Shown: in pieces, positions 1-6,540 of the stretch
Layout of the letters: every line of letters begins with the position of its first letter
Numbering within the stretch: the stretch's first letter is position 1
Assembly: GCA_016193385.1 (NCBI GenBank)
Contig: JACPSF010000089.1
Span: 1 to 8,297 of the forward strand
Direction: 5' to 3'
DNA: 8,297 bases
Origin: Deltaproteobacteria bacterium
GTDB taxonomy: Bacteria > Desulfobacterota_B > Binatia > UBA9968
Position numbers and translations under genes: made by a program
The notes under the pieces: generated by a model
The model's input: only the letters and a program-made list of their open reading frames with translations
Told to the model about the DNA's origin: nothing
The model's database searches: none

Positions 1-1796
1 CCCCATTTCACAACCATCATGGCGCCGCATTTGTCGCAGGGGATCTCCGTGGGCACCTCTTCGCGCTTCACGTCCCTCATCTGCGCTTCCGCTTTTTTCA
101 GATCGCGCGAAAATGAGGCGTAGAACCGTTTCATGGCTTTGAGCCAGTCCTCTTTCCCCTCCTCGACCTTATCCAAGATGTCCTCCATGCCGGCAGTGAA
201 CTCCACGTTCAGAATATCGGGAAAGGAATTGACCAAGAGCTCCGTCACAAGAACGCCGAGTTCGGTGGGGACCAGGCACTTCTTCTCATCCAAGACCACG
301 TACTCCCGATCCAGGATATTGGACAGGATCACGGCGTAAGTGGAGGGCCGACCGATTCCCTTTTCGTCGAGCTCCTTGATCAGCGAGGCCTGGGTAAAAC
401 GCGGCGGGGGTTGAGTAAAGTGCTGATGGGGATCCAGCGAGAGCAGCTTCAAGAGGTCGTCGGCCGCCAGGTCCGGTAGCGTCCCTTCTCTTTCTTCCTC
501 TGCTTCGTCCCCCTCTTCAATGTAAAGCCTCATGAACCCGTCGAACTTGAGCTGCTGGCCGGTGGCGCGGAACAGCGCCTCTCCGACACGGATATCAAAG
601 GCGGTTTGATCGAACAGCGCCGGGGTCATCTGGCTCGCTACAAACCGCTCCCAAATCAGGGAATAGAGGGCAAAGGCGTCACGGCGCAGATATTTCCGCA
701 CCCGCTCCGGTACATACTCCATCGAGGTTGGTCGAATGGCTTCGTGGGCATCCTGAACGCCCTTTTTGCCTCGATAGGTGACCGGCTTCTCCGGCAGATA
801 TTTTTCTCCGTACTGGTCGTGGATGAAACGACGCGCTTCTCCCAGGGCGTCCGCGGAAACGCGGGTCGAATCGGTCCGCATATACGTGATGAGCCCAACC
901 GAACCTTCGGGCCCCAACTCTACCCCTTCATAAAGCCGCTGCGCGATTTGCATAGTCCGTTGGGGCTGAAATCCGAGTTTTCTCGCCGCCTCCTGCTGGA
1001 GCTTGCTGGTGACGAACGGCGGCGCTGGAAACCGGCGCCGCTCTTTCTTTTCCACTTGGCTGATGGGCCACGGCAGCCCTTCCAAAGCTCCGATGATTTT
1101 GCGGACTGCCGCCTCATTTTCAATGCGGAACTTCTTCTGGTCGACCTTCTCTCCCTGCCACTCGATCAAGCGCGCCTCAAACGACGGGCCGACCCGCCCC
1201 TCCAGGAGCGCGCTCAAGGACCAATATTCTTGCGAGACAAAGGCGCGGACCGCTTTTTCACGCTCGCAGACAAGGCGCACCGTCACCGACTGCACCCGCC
1301 CAGCGCTCAATCCCCGCCGTACCTTTTTCCACAGGATGGGGCTAATCTGGTAGCCCACCAGCCGGTCCAGGATCCGACGGGCAATCTGGGCCTCAAACTT
1401 TTTCCGATCCAGCTTCTGGGGGTGCGCGATGGCCTCTTGCACCGCTTTACGGGTGATTTCGTTGATCAGAACTCGGTGCAGGCGATGATGGTCGCGACCG
1501 ATCTGGTCCGCGATGTGCCAAGCGATGGCCTCGCCTTCTCGATCTGGGTCGGAAGCCAGGTAGATCTGCTCCTTGCCTTTTGCGGCCCGCCGCAGCTCTT
1601 CAAGAATCTTCTTTTTTCCCTGGATGACGTGGAAGTCGGGCACAAACCCTTTCTCGATGTTCACGCCCAATTTGCTTTTGGGCAGATCCACGATATGGCC
1701 AACTGAGGCCTCAACCTGAAAATCCCGGCCCAGGTATCTCGCCAACGTCTTGGCCTTGGCCGGGGACTCGACTATGACTAGATTTTTCGCTGCCAT
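1..1796 (-). CDS. topA: DNA topoisomerase I (3' end beyond window)
   Basis: Type IA topoisomerase that relaxes negative supercoils by cutting one DNA strand through a 5'-phosphotyrosine link. Translating the minus strand from ATG at 1796 gives 598 uninterrupted codons to the window edge. The Toprim domain opens the protein, with IVESPAKAKT at residues 8-17 and the acidic DPDREGE at 83-89. SAGRVQS lies at 164-170. The catalytic tyrosine is in ITYMRTDS, Tyr305 (codon 884-882). The last visible residues include a CxxC pair (Cys587, Cys590), the beginning of the C-terminal zinc-ribbon region usual in bacterial TopA, so only that tail is missing. The start matches the family, but its Shine-Dalgarno is poor: the nearest GGAG is 16 nt upstream. 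The gene follows dprA by 75 nt, a common dprA-topA order, and a palindromic repeat sits in the gap. The identification is secure. Confidence 0.97.
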   Translation of the reverse strand, partial: MAAKNLVIVESPAKAKTLARYLGRDFQVEASVGHIVDLPKSKLGVNIEKGFVPDFHVIQGKKKILEELRRAAKGKEQIYLASDPDREGEAIAWHIADQIGRDHHRLHRVLINEITRKAVQEAIAHPQKLDRKKFEAQIARRILDRLVGYQISPILWKKVRRGLSAGRVQSVTVRLVCEREKAVRAFVSQEYWSLSALLEGRVGPSFEARLIEWQGEKVDQKKFRIENEAAVRKIIGALEGLPWPISQVEKKERRRFPAPPFVTSKLQQEAARKLGFQPQRTMQIAQRLYEGVELGPEGSVGLITYMRTDSTRVSADALGEARRFIHDQYGEKYLPEKPVTYRGKKGVQDAHEAIRPTSMEYVPERVRKYLRRDAFALYSLIWERFVASQMTPALFDQTAFDIRVGEALFRATGQQLKFDGFMRLYIEEGDEAEEEREGTLPDLAADDLLKLLSLDPHQHFTQPPPRFTQASLIKELDEKGIGRPSTYAVILSNILDREYVVLDEKKCLVPTELGVLVTELLVNSFPDILNVEFTAGMEDILDKVEEGKEDWLKAMKRFYASFSRDLKKAEAQMRDVKREEVPTEIPCDKCGAMMVVKW

Positions 1797-1800
1797 AAGA

Positions 1801-1863
1801 TCAATTTCATATCTCCGATTCCAGATCTCAGATTTCGAAATTGAGGTCTGAGATCTGCAATTT
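1801..1863. repeat. AT-rich palindromic repeat between dprA and topA
   Basis: The arms CAGATCTCAGA (1822-1832) and TCTGAGATCTG (1847-1857) are an exact 11-bp inverted repeat around a 14-nt loop. The loop overlaps a second perfect palindrome, ATTTCGAAAT (1832-1841). A further pair, TCAATTTC (1801-1808) and GAAATTGA (1837-1844), is also exactly complementary, so alternative folds exist. The composition (AGATCT, AATTT) is unlike the GC-rich genes on both sides. No T-run follows the stem on the minus strand, so a standard intrinsic terminator is unlikely. It lies wholly between the dprA stop and the topA start. It could be a copy of a small interspersed repeat family, an mRNA-processing or stability hairpin, or a regulator site for topA. 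Only the structure is seen; the role is inferred. Confidence 0.75.
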
Positions 1864-1871
1864 GTGATTGT

Positions 1872-3026
1872 CTAGTTTGCCACGAACCTCTTTCCCGGAA
1901 GCTGTTTTAAAAGCCCCTGAAGCTCCAGCTCCAAAAGCAGCTCTGAAACCTTGGCGGCAGACAGCCCGCTTTTTTGGATCACCTCGTCGATCTGGAGCGG
2001 ATGGACCTCGACCAGCTCGAACACTTTTCTCGCCTCGACGCTCAGCCCTGCCGGCACGCGGCGCTGGGATGCGCCCTCAATCGCGCCCGCTCGCCGCACG
2101 AGCTGGGGTGCGATCTCCTCGACGATGTCCTGCACGCCCTCCACTAACTTGGCCCCCTGCCGGATCAAGCGATGAGTGCCGCGACTGCGGCTCGCACCCG
2201 CCTCCCCCGGCACGGCAAAAACTTCCCGCCCCTGTTCCAGGGCCAAGCTGGCTGTGATTAAGGATCCGCTCTTCTCGGTCGCCTCGACCACTACAACACC
2301 GAGAGAGAGACCGCTGATCAGGCGGTTACGCGAAGGGAAGTTGTAGGAAAACGGCGGAGTTCCGATCGGTTGCTCGGAAACAATCGCCCCGCGCTCGCAC
2401 AGCGTTCGATAGAGATCCTCATGCTCCGGGGGGTAGACCACATCAACACCTGAACCCAAAACCGCCAAGGTTCTTCCCCCGGCGCTGAGCGCGCTCTTGT
2501 GTGCTTCCCCATCGATGCCACGCGCCATGCCGCTCACTACTGTGAACCCCATCCCGGCCAAACCTTGGGCAAGCTCGCGGGTGATCCGGAGGCCATACTC
2601 GCTCGCGCTGCGCGACCCGACCACGGCCACAGCCCTGTCATCCTCGGGTCGGAGCTGCCCTTTGACGTACAGGAAAGGCGGCGGATCGGGAAGGGTCCGC
2701 AGGCGCCCAGGATAATCTGGAGCGTTGAACGGGAGAATCCCGGCGCCGGCCGCCAACGCACGGCGTCCTTCCTGCTCAACTTCCTCCCATTGGGAGAAGC
2801 GAAGCATTCCCGCGATCGCTTCCCTATCGAGGCCGGGGATTTTGCCCAACTCCGCCTCCGAGGCGGAAAAGGCCCGCGTGGGATCGCCAAAATACTCGAC
2901 CAGTCTCTTAAAACCTACGCAACCCAGCCGGTTGACTCGCCCCAGGGCCAGCCAAGGAACACAATCCTTTCCTACCAAAGAAGGCAAAAAGAGATCCTCC
3001 GCCAAATTTATACAAGCCTGAACCAT
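1872..3026 (-). CDS. dprA: DNA processing protein DprA
   Basis: DprA (also called Smf) binds single-stranded DNA entering the cytoplasm during natural transformation, protects it and helps load RecA. It is also widespread in species not known to be competent. The 384-residue product has the full three-part layout. An N-terminal helical SAM/HhH-like region (about 20-80) is followed by the Rossmann-like core (about 95-300), with VVGSR at 135-139, SGMARGID at 165-172, FPSRNRLISGLS at 230-241 and GSLITA at 254-259. A C-terminal winged-helix domain (about 325-384) completes it. The start is supported by AAAGG (3040-3036) with a 9-nt spacer. The gene is separated from the upstream alkyltransferase by 128 nt, so it may have its own promoter, and topA follows after 75 nt. 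No key motif is missing. Whether the host takes up DNA cannot be judged here. Confidence 0.97.
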   Translation of the reverse strand: MVQACINLAEDLFLPSLVGKDCVPWLALGRVNRLGCVGFKRLVEYFGDPTRAFSASEAELGKIPGLDREAIAGMLRFSQWEEVEQEGRRALAAGAGILPFNAPDYPGRLRTLPDPPPFLYVKGQLRPEDDRAVAVVGSRSASEYGLRITRELAQGLAGMGFTVVSGMARGIDGEAHKSALSAGGRTLAVLGSGVDVVYPPEHEDLYRTLCERGAIVSEQPIGTPPFSYNFPSRNRLISGLSLGVVVVEATEKSGSLITASLALEQGREVFAVPGEAGASRSRGTHRLIRQGAKLVEGVQDIVEEIAPQLVRRAGAIEGASQRRVPAGLSVEARKVFELVEVHPLQIDEVIQKSGLSAAKVSELLLELELQGLLKQLPGKRFVAN

Positions 3027-3095
3027 ATCTTTTTACCTTTTGTCAACCGGAAGTGCTTAGTCCGGAGCTCGAATCAGGGATGCCAAAAAAGATTT

Positions 3096-3101
3096 ATTAT
3101 A
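3096..3101 (-). promoter_or_regulatory. Candidate -10 element upstream of dprA
   Basis: The minus strand reads a perfect TATAAT here, in the only AT-rich part of the gap between the alkyltransferase and dprA and 69 nt before the dprA start. At a 17-bp spacing the -35 position holds TGGCGG (3124-3119), a poor match to TTGACA. A separate TTGACA at 3046-3041 has no fitting -10. A dprA promoter is plausible because of the gap, but the evidence is one hexamer. Confidence 0.3.
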
Positions 3102-3117
3102 TTGCAAAACCCCGCTT

Positions 3118-3177
3118 ACCGCCAGACTCGCTCCTGACGCTCCGCAGAACGCCGCTACTCTCGCTCCTTCTGGCGCT
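3118..3177. repeat. Mixed direct/inverted repeat spanning the alkyltransferase stop codon
   Basis: ACCGCCAGA (3118-3126) and TCTGGCGCT (3169-3177) are inverted copies with one mismatch. Immediately inside the two arms are exact direct copies of CTCGCTCCT (3127-3135 and 3160-3168), 33 nt apart. The alkyltransferase stop codon (3157-3155) falls inside the 42-nt loop, so the repeat supplies the last few residues of that protein (AQRQKERE). It may be a small interspersed element or a hairpin at the 3' end of the upstream transcript. There is no T-run directly after it on the minus strand, so it is not a standard terminator. Confidence 0.45.
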
Positions 3178-3652
3178 GGGCTCGCAGCCCCCCGCGCAGT
3201 CCTTCAAGCTCCAGAAGTCTTCTCTTCCAGCTCAGGCCCAACGCGAAGCCGCCCAGTTTCCCGTCGCTGCGGATCACGCGATGGCACGGAATGATAATAG
3301 GGATAGGATTCCGAGCCAACGCGTTGCCCACCGCCCGGCTAGCTCCCGGTCTTCCCAACCGCCGAGCGACCCAACGGTAGCTCCTGACCTGGCCATAAGG
3401 GATCTGCGCGGTGACCCTCAAGACTGCGCTTGTAAAACCGGGAAGGCCGGAAAGATCGCACGGCACCTTAAATGAGCGCAGCCGGCCAGCCAAGTAGGCT
3501 CTGAGCTCTTTTCGCGCGAGGTTCTCCCAGCGCCGCACGGATCGGCTCGCCCCTTTCGCTCGCGTGGAGCCTGACTCGCGGTCAGTTTCTTTCCTCAGCC
3601 GCACTGCCTTGATTCCTGCCTGAGAGACCTGGACAAAAAACCCGTGCTTCAC
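3155..3652 (-). CDS. ogt: Methylated-DNA--protein-cysteine S-methyltransferase (Ogt/MGMT family)
   Basis: This enzyme repairs O6-alkylguanine (and O4-alkylthymine) by moving the alkyl group irreversibly onto its own cysteine. The active-site block is intact: IPCHRV with Cys123 as acceptor, Asn114 in ALARNP, then GKLGGF at 131-136 and the family ending GLSWKRRLLELE at 139-150. The helix-turn-helix DNA-binding segment with PYGQVRSYRWVARRLG covers 85-100. I chose the GTG at 3652 over an in-frame ATG at 3814. The GTG is preceded by AGGAG with a 9-nt spacer, overlaps the der stop as GTGA, and gives 165 residues, normal for Ogt. The longer form would have 54 unrelated residues encoded across the 3' end of der. 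It has no Ada-type N-terminal zinc domain, so it is a stand-alone repair protein, not the Ada regulator. Translational coupling to der is likely. Confidence 0.93.
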   Translation of the reverse strand: MKHGFFVQVSQAGIKAVRLRKETDRESGSTRAKGASRSVRRWENLARKELRAYLAGRLRSFKVPCDLSGLPGFTSAVLRVTAQIPYGQVRSYRWVARRLGRPGASRAVGNALARNPIPIIIPCHRVIRSDGKLGGFALGLSWKRRLLELEGLRGGLRAQRQKERE

Positions 3653-5037
3653 TTTTTTCTTCTCCTGCGCTCGTCCCTGCGCGCGCGTAAAATTAAGCGG
3701 ATCGGCGATCCCGTAAGCCCCAAAGCTAGTCGCAGCTGATGGATCAAATAACGTTGGTAGCCGGAAGAAACCCCTTCCGGGGCGCTGACGAAAACCGTCA
3801 ATGTCGGGGGACATACCGCGGTCTGGGTGGCATAAAAGAGCTTCACTTCCCGGCCTTGATACAAGGGGGGCCCATGCGCTTGGACCACGTCCCGCAGGGC
3901 CTGATTGAGCGGCGCGGTTCGAATCCTGCGCTGATAGGACAGGGCCACCCCTCGAACTGCTTTTAGCAGATCCTCGACCCCTTCCCCCGTCAGCATCGAG
4001 AGAAAAACAAGCGGCGCAAAATCGACGAAGGCGAGCTTGTGAAACACCCGTTCACCGTACGACTCCGGGCTCCTCCGCTCGGGTGGCACGAGATCCCACT
4101 TGTTCACCGCCAAAATCAGCCCCTTTCCGCGCCTCAATGCATAGGCCAGAATCTGGGCATCCTGGTCGGTTACGCCTTCCGGCCCGTCCAGGAGGTGGAT
4201 GACCAAATCGCCTCGCTCCACCGAGCCGAGGGAACGGATCACGCTATAGCGCTCGATCCGGTCCACAATTCTTGCCTTGCGACGGATTCCCGCTGTGTCC
4301 ACCAAAACGTACGGTTCCCCTCCTAATGTGAAAGGAGTATCCAAGGCGTCCCTCGTGGTGCCGGGAACGGAATCCGCCACGGAGCGTTCATAGCCCAGCA
4401 GCCGGTTCACCAAGGTTGACTTCCCCACGTTGGGACGCCCGACGACGGCAAGAAAAAGCGGCCTTGGCCGCACCTCTTCCTCGCCTGGACCCTCCTCAGC
4501 CGCCAGCGGAAAGGCCGCGACGATCCGATCCATCAAAGCGGTTATCCCAAGGCCATGCTCTGCCGAAACCGGAAGGATCTCGCTTACTCCCAGGGTATAA
4601 AACTCGTACAGGCGGTCCTCTCTAGGAGGGGTATCGATTTTGTTGACGGCATAAAATACCGGCTTGTTAACCCGCCTCAGGAGATGCACCGCGTCGCGAT
4701 CCAGGGGATTCAAGCCGGCCTTTCCGTCGAAGACAAACAAGATAACATCTGCCTCCTCCATAGCCAGACGGCTTTGCTCCTGAATCTTTCTCTCCAGACC
4801 GCTCTCCGCCTCCGAGTCAAACCCACCGGTGTCAATGAGGATAAATTTCCTTCCCTCCCACTCAGCCGCCCCATAATTGCGGTCTCGAGTCACCCCTGGC
4901 GTGTTATCCACGATGGCTTTCCTTTTGCCGGTGAGGCGGTTAAAAAGCGTGGATTTACCGACATTGGGCCGGCCAACGAGGGCGAGAACCGGAAGGCGGC
5001 CAGTAGGGGCGGGGCTGAACTCGGTCATCCGGGCCAT
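3649..5037 (-). CDS. der: Ribosome-biogenesis GTPase Der (EngA)
   Basis: Der is the double-domain GTPase needed for maturation of the 50S ribosomal subunit. The 462-residue product carries two full G domains in tandem. The first has GRPNVGKST at 22-30, DTGG at 69-72 and NKID at 132-135. The second has GRPNVGKST at 200-208, DTAG at 247-250 and NKWD at 312-315. The C-terminal KH-like domain (about 370-450) and a basic tail RRDERRRRKK follow. I use ATG at 5037, 2 nt after the era stop. An in-frame ATG at 5082 would overlap era by 43 nt and add 15 non-conserved residues. ATG at 5028 (MTEF) is a possible alternative. One oddity is that the second G5 motif reads LSML (Met348), where SA is usual. 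The stop overlaps the GTG of ogt. Family identity is certain; the exact start is not. Confidence 0.97.
   Translation of the reverse strand: MARMTEFSPAPTGRLPVLALVGRPNVGKSTLFNRLTGKRKAIVDNTPGVTRDRNYGAAEWEGRKFILIDTGGFDSEAESGLERKIQEQSRLAMEEADVILFVFDGKAGLNPLDRDAVHLLRRVNKPVFYAVNKIDTPPREDRLYEFYTLGVSEILPVSAEHGLGITALMDRIVAAFPLAAEEGPGEEEVRPRPLFLAVVGRPNVGKSTLVNRLLGYERSVADSVPGTTRDALDTPFTLGGEPYVLVDTAGIRRKARIVDRIERYSVIRSLGSVERGDLVIHLLDGPEGVTDQDAQILAYALRRGKGLILAVNKWDLVPPERRSPESYGERVFHKLAFVDFAPLVFLSMLTGEGVEDLLKAVRGVALSYQRRIRTAPLNQALRDVVQAHGPPLYQGREVKLFYATQTAVCPPTLTVFVSAPEGVSSGYQRYLIHQLRLALGLTGSPIRLILRARRDERRRRKK
3662..3666 (-). promoter_or_regulatory. Shine-Dalgarno deciding the GTG start of ogt
   Basis: AGGAG on the minus strand, inside the last codons of der, sits 9 nt before the GTG at 3652. 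It supports the short 165-residue alkyltransferase and translation coupled to termination of der at the GTGA overlap. Confidence 0.7.
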
Positions 5038-5039
5038 CT

Positions 5040-5966
5040 TTAAAGACCTAGGCTGGTCAAGGCATGCGGATCCTGGGTCCATCCCTTGTGCACTTTGACG
5101 AAGAGCTCCAGAAAGATTCGGCAGCCCAGAAGCCTCTCCAGCTCCTCCCGCGCCTGCGTGCCGATCTCCTTGAGCATGGACCCTCTTTTGCCGATTAGGA
5201 TAGGTTTGTGCGATTCCCGATCGGCGTGGATTGCCGCCTTGATGACGATCAGGTTGCGCTCCTCTTTTTCGTTGAATTCCTCGATCACTACCGCGGTGCC
5301 GTAAGGGATCTCCTCGCGCGTCAGGATGAAGACCTTCTCCCGGATAATCTCAGCCGCCAGAAAGCGCTCAGTCTGATCCGTAACTTCTCCCTCAGGGTAA
5401 TAGCGCGGCCCTTCCGGCAGCTGCTTGACGACGAGATCCAAAATCAGGGGTAGGTTCTCTCCCTTGAGCGCGCTCACTGGGACAATCTCCCTTCCCGGCA
5501 ATAGCTCGGCGCACCGCTGCATCAGCGGCAGGAGCTTTCCCTTGGAGATAAGGTCCATTTTGTTGAGCAGGATCAACACGGCGGCCTCGGACTGAGCGAG
5601 CGTGCGCGCGATATCCTCATCCTCGCTGCGGATCCTGTCACTGGCGTCGAGGAGCCAGAGGACTCCATCCACCTCGTGCAAGGTGGTCTGCGCGACCTCC
5701 ACCATGCGCCGATTCATTAGCGAGCGAGCCCGGTGGAGACCGGGCGTATCCAGGAAGACGACTTGGGCATTCGCCATGGTCTTGATACCGCGAATCCGAT
5801 TCCGCGTCGTCTGCGGCTTGGGCGTCACGATGGCGATCTTCTCCCCCAGCAGCTGGTTCAGCAGCGTGGATTTTCCGACGTTGGGCCGCCCGACGATCGC
5901 GACAAAGCCCGAGCGATGCGGCTCCGCACCCGGCCCGGCCCGATGGTTTGGTTCTTCCGCCAACAT
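5040..5966 (-). CDS. era: GTPase Era
   Basis: Era is an essential GTPase that binds the 3' end of 16S rRNA through a KH domain and checks 30S assembly. The 308-residue product begins with the G domain: GRPNVGKS at 26-33, QTTRNRI at 52-58 (switch I region), DTPG at 73-76, NKMD at 135-138 and VSAL at 164-167. It continues through the typical linker YYPEGEVTDQTERFLAAEIIREK (189-211) to a KH domain with the GKRG loop at 259-262 and the ending LELFVKVHKGW. The start at 5966 lies 1 nt after the stop of the upstream small gene and gives the usual family length. The ATG at 6083 would add 39 residues read through that upstream gene and is rejected. The Shine-Dalgarno is weak, so coupling to the upstream gene is likely. 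The der start follows the era stop by 2 nt. Confidence 0.97.
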   Translation of the reverse strand: MLAEEPNHRAGPGAEPHRSGFVAIVGRPNVGKSTLLNQLLGEKIAIVTPKPQTTRNRIRGIKTMANAQVVFLDTPGLHRARSLMNRRMVEVAQTTLHEVDGVLWLLDASDRIRSEDEDIARTLAQSEAAVLILLNKMDLISKGKLLPLMQRCAELLPGREIVPVSALKGENLPLILDLVVKQLPEGPRYYPEGEVTDQTERFLAAEIIREKVFILTREEIPYGTAVVIEEFNEKEERNLIVIKAAIHADRESHKPILIGKRGSMLKEIGTQAREELERLLGCRIFLELFVKVHKGWTQDPHALTSLGL

Positions 5967-5967
5967 C

Positions 5968-6309
5968 TTAACCCAGACCCCCAACGTCAAGCTTGAGTTT
6001 CTTCCCCAACCAGAGGCAGCGGTCCAGGTGGTCCGCCACAGCGTCGTCGGTCTCGGGATGGACGAGGATATCCAACCCCTCACGATTGAGCATCAACCAT
6101 GGGACAACCCGGGCGAACTGCTCGGGAGCGAAAACGACTTGATACATGGATTTTGGATGGGGACCGACCGGCTTGTCATGCCAGCTCCCGAGCTGAACCT
6201 CAAACCGGGCCGCCAACCCCTCTCGCACCCTCGCTGCAACTTCTCGGCTCTTCGGGTCGTAGTAGACATGAGCATGATAACCGCGAACCATATCCGTTTC
6301 TTTCATCAT
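5968..6309 (-). CDS. DOPA 4,5-dioxygenase family protein (aromatic ring-cleaving dioxygenase-like)
   Basis: A 113-residue cytoplasmic protein resembling the small DOPA 4,5-dioxygenase family, whose plant and fungal members open the catechol ring of DOPA on the route to betalain-type pigments. Bacterial members are mostly uncharacterised. The family pattern is clear: YHAHVYYDP (11-19), WHDKPVGPHP (43-52), a middle VVFAPEQFARVVPWLMLNR (58-76), LVHPETDD (82-89) and ADHLDRCLWLG (92-102). Conserved histidines His12, His14, His44, His51, His84 and His94 are candidate metal ligands or acid/base residues. No signal peptide or membrane helix is seen. The ATG at 6309 has GGAGG with a 7-nt spacer. It is the first gene of the era-der-ogt unit, with 1 nt between its stop and the era ATG. 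The family call is good; the true substrate in this organism is unknown. Confidence 0.85.
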   Translation of the reverse strand: MMKETDMVRGYHAHVYYDPKSREVAARVREGLAARFEVQLGSWHDKPVGPHPKSMYQVVFAPEQFARVVPWLMLNREGLDILVHPETDDAVADHLDRCLWLGKKLKLDVGGLG

Positions 6310-6316
6310 AATCTCG

Positions 6317-6321
6317 CCTCC
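6317..6321 (-). promoter_or_regulatory. Shine-Dalgarno of the dioxygenase-family gene
   Basis: A perfect GGAGG lies 7 nt before the ATG at 6309, which favours that start over in-frame ATGs at 6306 and 6291. It is the strongest ribosome site I see in this cluster, consistent with this gene being the entry point for ribosomes translating the unit. Confidence 0.75.
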
Positions 6322-6377
6322 GGAGCCGCGTCCGGCCTTATCCCATCTCCAGCTAACTCACGGGTTAGATCATCATT

Positions 6378-6405
6378 TTTATCAAATATCCCGGCTTGAC
6401 TCCAA
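6378..6405 (-). promoter_or_regulatory. Candidate promoter for the dioxygenase-era-der-ogt unit
   Basis: On the minus strand TTGGAG (6405-6400) is followed after 16 bp by GATAAA (6383-6378), a 3/6 and 4/6 match to the sigma-70 hexamers. It lies in the AT-richer divergent intergenic region, about 70 nt before the gene start. The match is moderate and this is an inference from position and sequence only. Confidence 0.3.
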
Positions 6406-6425
6406 CGGCTTCTTAAACCTATGGG
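6396..6425 (+). promoter_or_regulatory. Weak candidate promoter for the DMT transporter
   Basis: TTGACT (6396-6401) is a 5/6 match to a -35 box. The best -10 at 18-bp spacing, TATGGG (6420-6425), is poor. If used, transcription would begin near 6432 and leave a leader of about 110 nt before the ATG at 6541. It partly overlaps the opposite-strand candidate -35 at 6400-6405. Confidence 0.2.
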
Positions 6426-6488
6426 TGGAATTTGTGCCTCGCTCTCCCGTGATATATGGTCTTGGCATCAACTGAGCACTGCCGGAGG

Positions 6489-6539
6489 ATGCGCGGCAGG
6501 GCTGCGCTTATTAGAATCCTGCGACATTTCTCTACATGA
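6489..6539 (+). other. Possible 16-codon leader ORF abutting the transporter start
   Basis: An ATG at 6489 opens a reading frame of 16 codons (starting MRGRAALIRI) that ends with TGA at 6537-6539, one base before the transporter ATG. The TGA-G-ATG arrangement would allow re-initiation, which could offset the missing ribosome site of the transporter. Against it, GGAGG (6484-6488) touches this ATG with no spacer, so efficient initiation is doubtful. It may be chance. Confidence 0.2.
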
Positions 6540-6540
6540 G

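Larger units (their letters stand above)
6310..6540. other. Divergent intergenic region
   Basis: This 231-nt stretch separates the minus-strand dioxygenase gene from the plus-strand transporter. It holds weak candidate promoters for both directions, a short inverted repeat CTAAC/GTTAG (6353-6357 and 6364-6368, 6-nt loop) that could be a weak operator half-site pair, and the putative 5' leader of the transporter with a 16-codon ORF. In-frame codons of the transporter extend back to an ATG at 6421, but the added 40 residues lack family similarity. I see no RNA gene or recognisable riboswitch in it. Confidence 0.5.

Noticed and set aside
606..1706. 366-codon open frame on the plus strand
   Set aside because: It lies wholly antisense to topA, whose catalytic motifs are intact. 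The translation has no recognisable domain, and long antisense frames are common in GC-rich genes.
3013..3046. Perfect TTGACA (minus strand, 3046-3041) as a dprA promoter
   Set aside because: At 16-18 bp spacing there is no -10-like hexamer, and the only TATAAA (3012-3007) is 28 bp away and inside the coding region.
2499..3137. 212-codon open frame on the plus strand
   Set aside because: Antisense to dprA for most of its length, low-complexity translation, no ribosome site and no family resemblance.
3653..3814. Extended N-terminus of the alkyltransferase from ATG 3814
   Set aside because: The added 54 residues are encoded within the conserved 3' end of der in another frame and show no alkyltransferase similarity; the GTG at 3652 has a good ribosome site.
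6353..6368. CTAAC/GTTAG inverted repeat as a defined operator
   Set aside because: Five-base arms are too short to distinguish from chance; kept only as a remark on the intergenic region.
5602..6399. 265-codon open frame on the plus strand
   Set aside because: Antisense to era and the dioxygenase-family gene, both of which show clear conserved motifs; the translation is rich in Ser/Arg/Pro as expected for a shadow frame.
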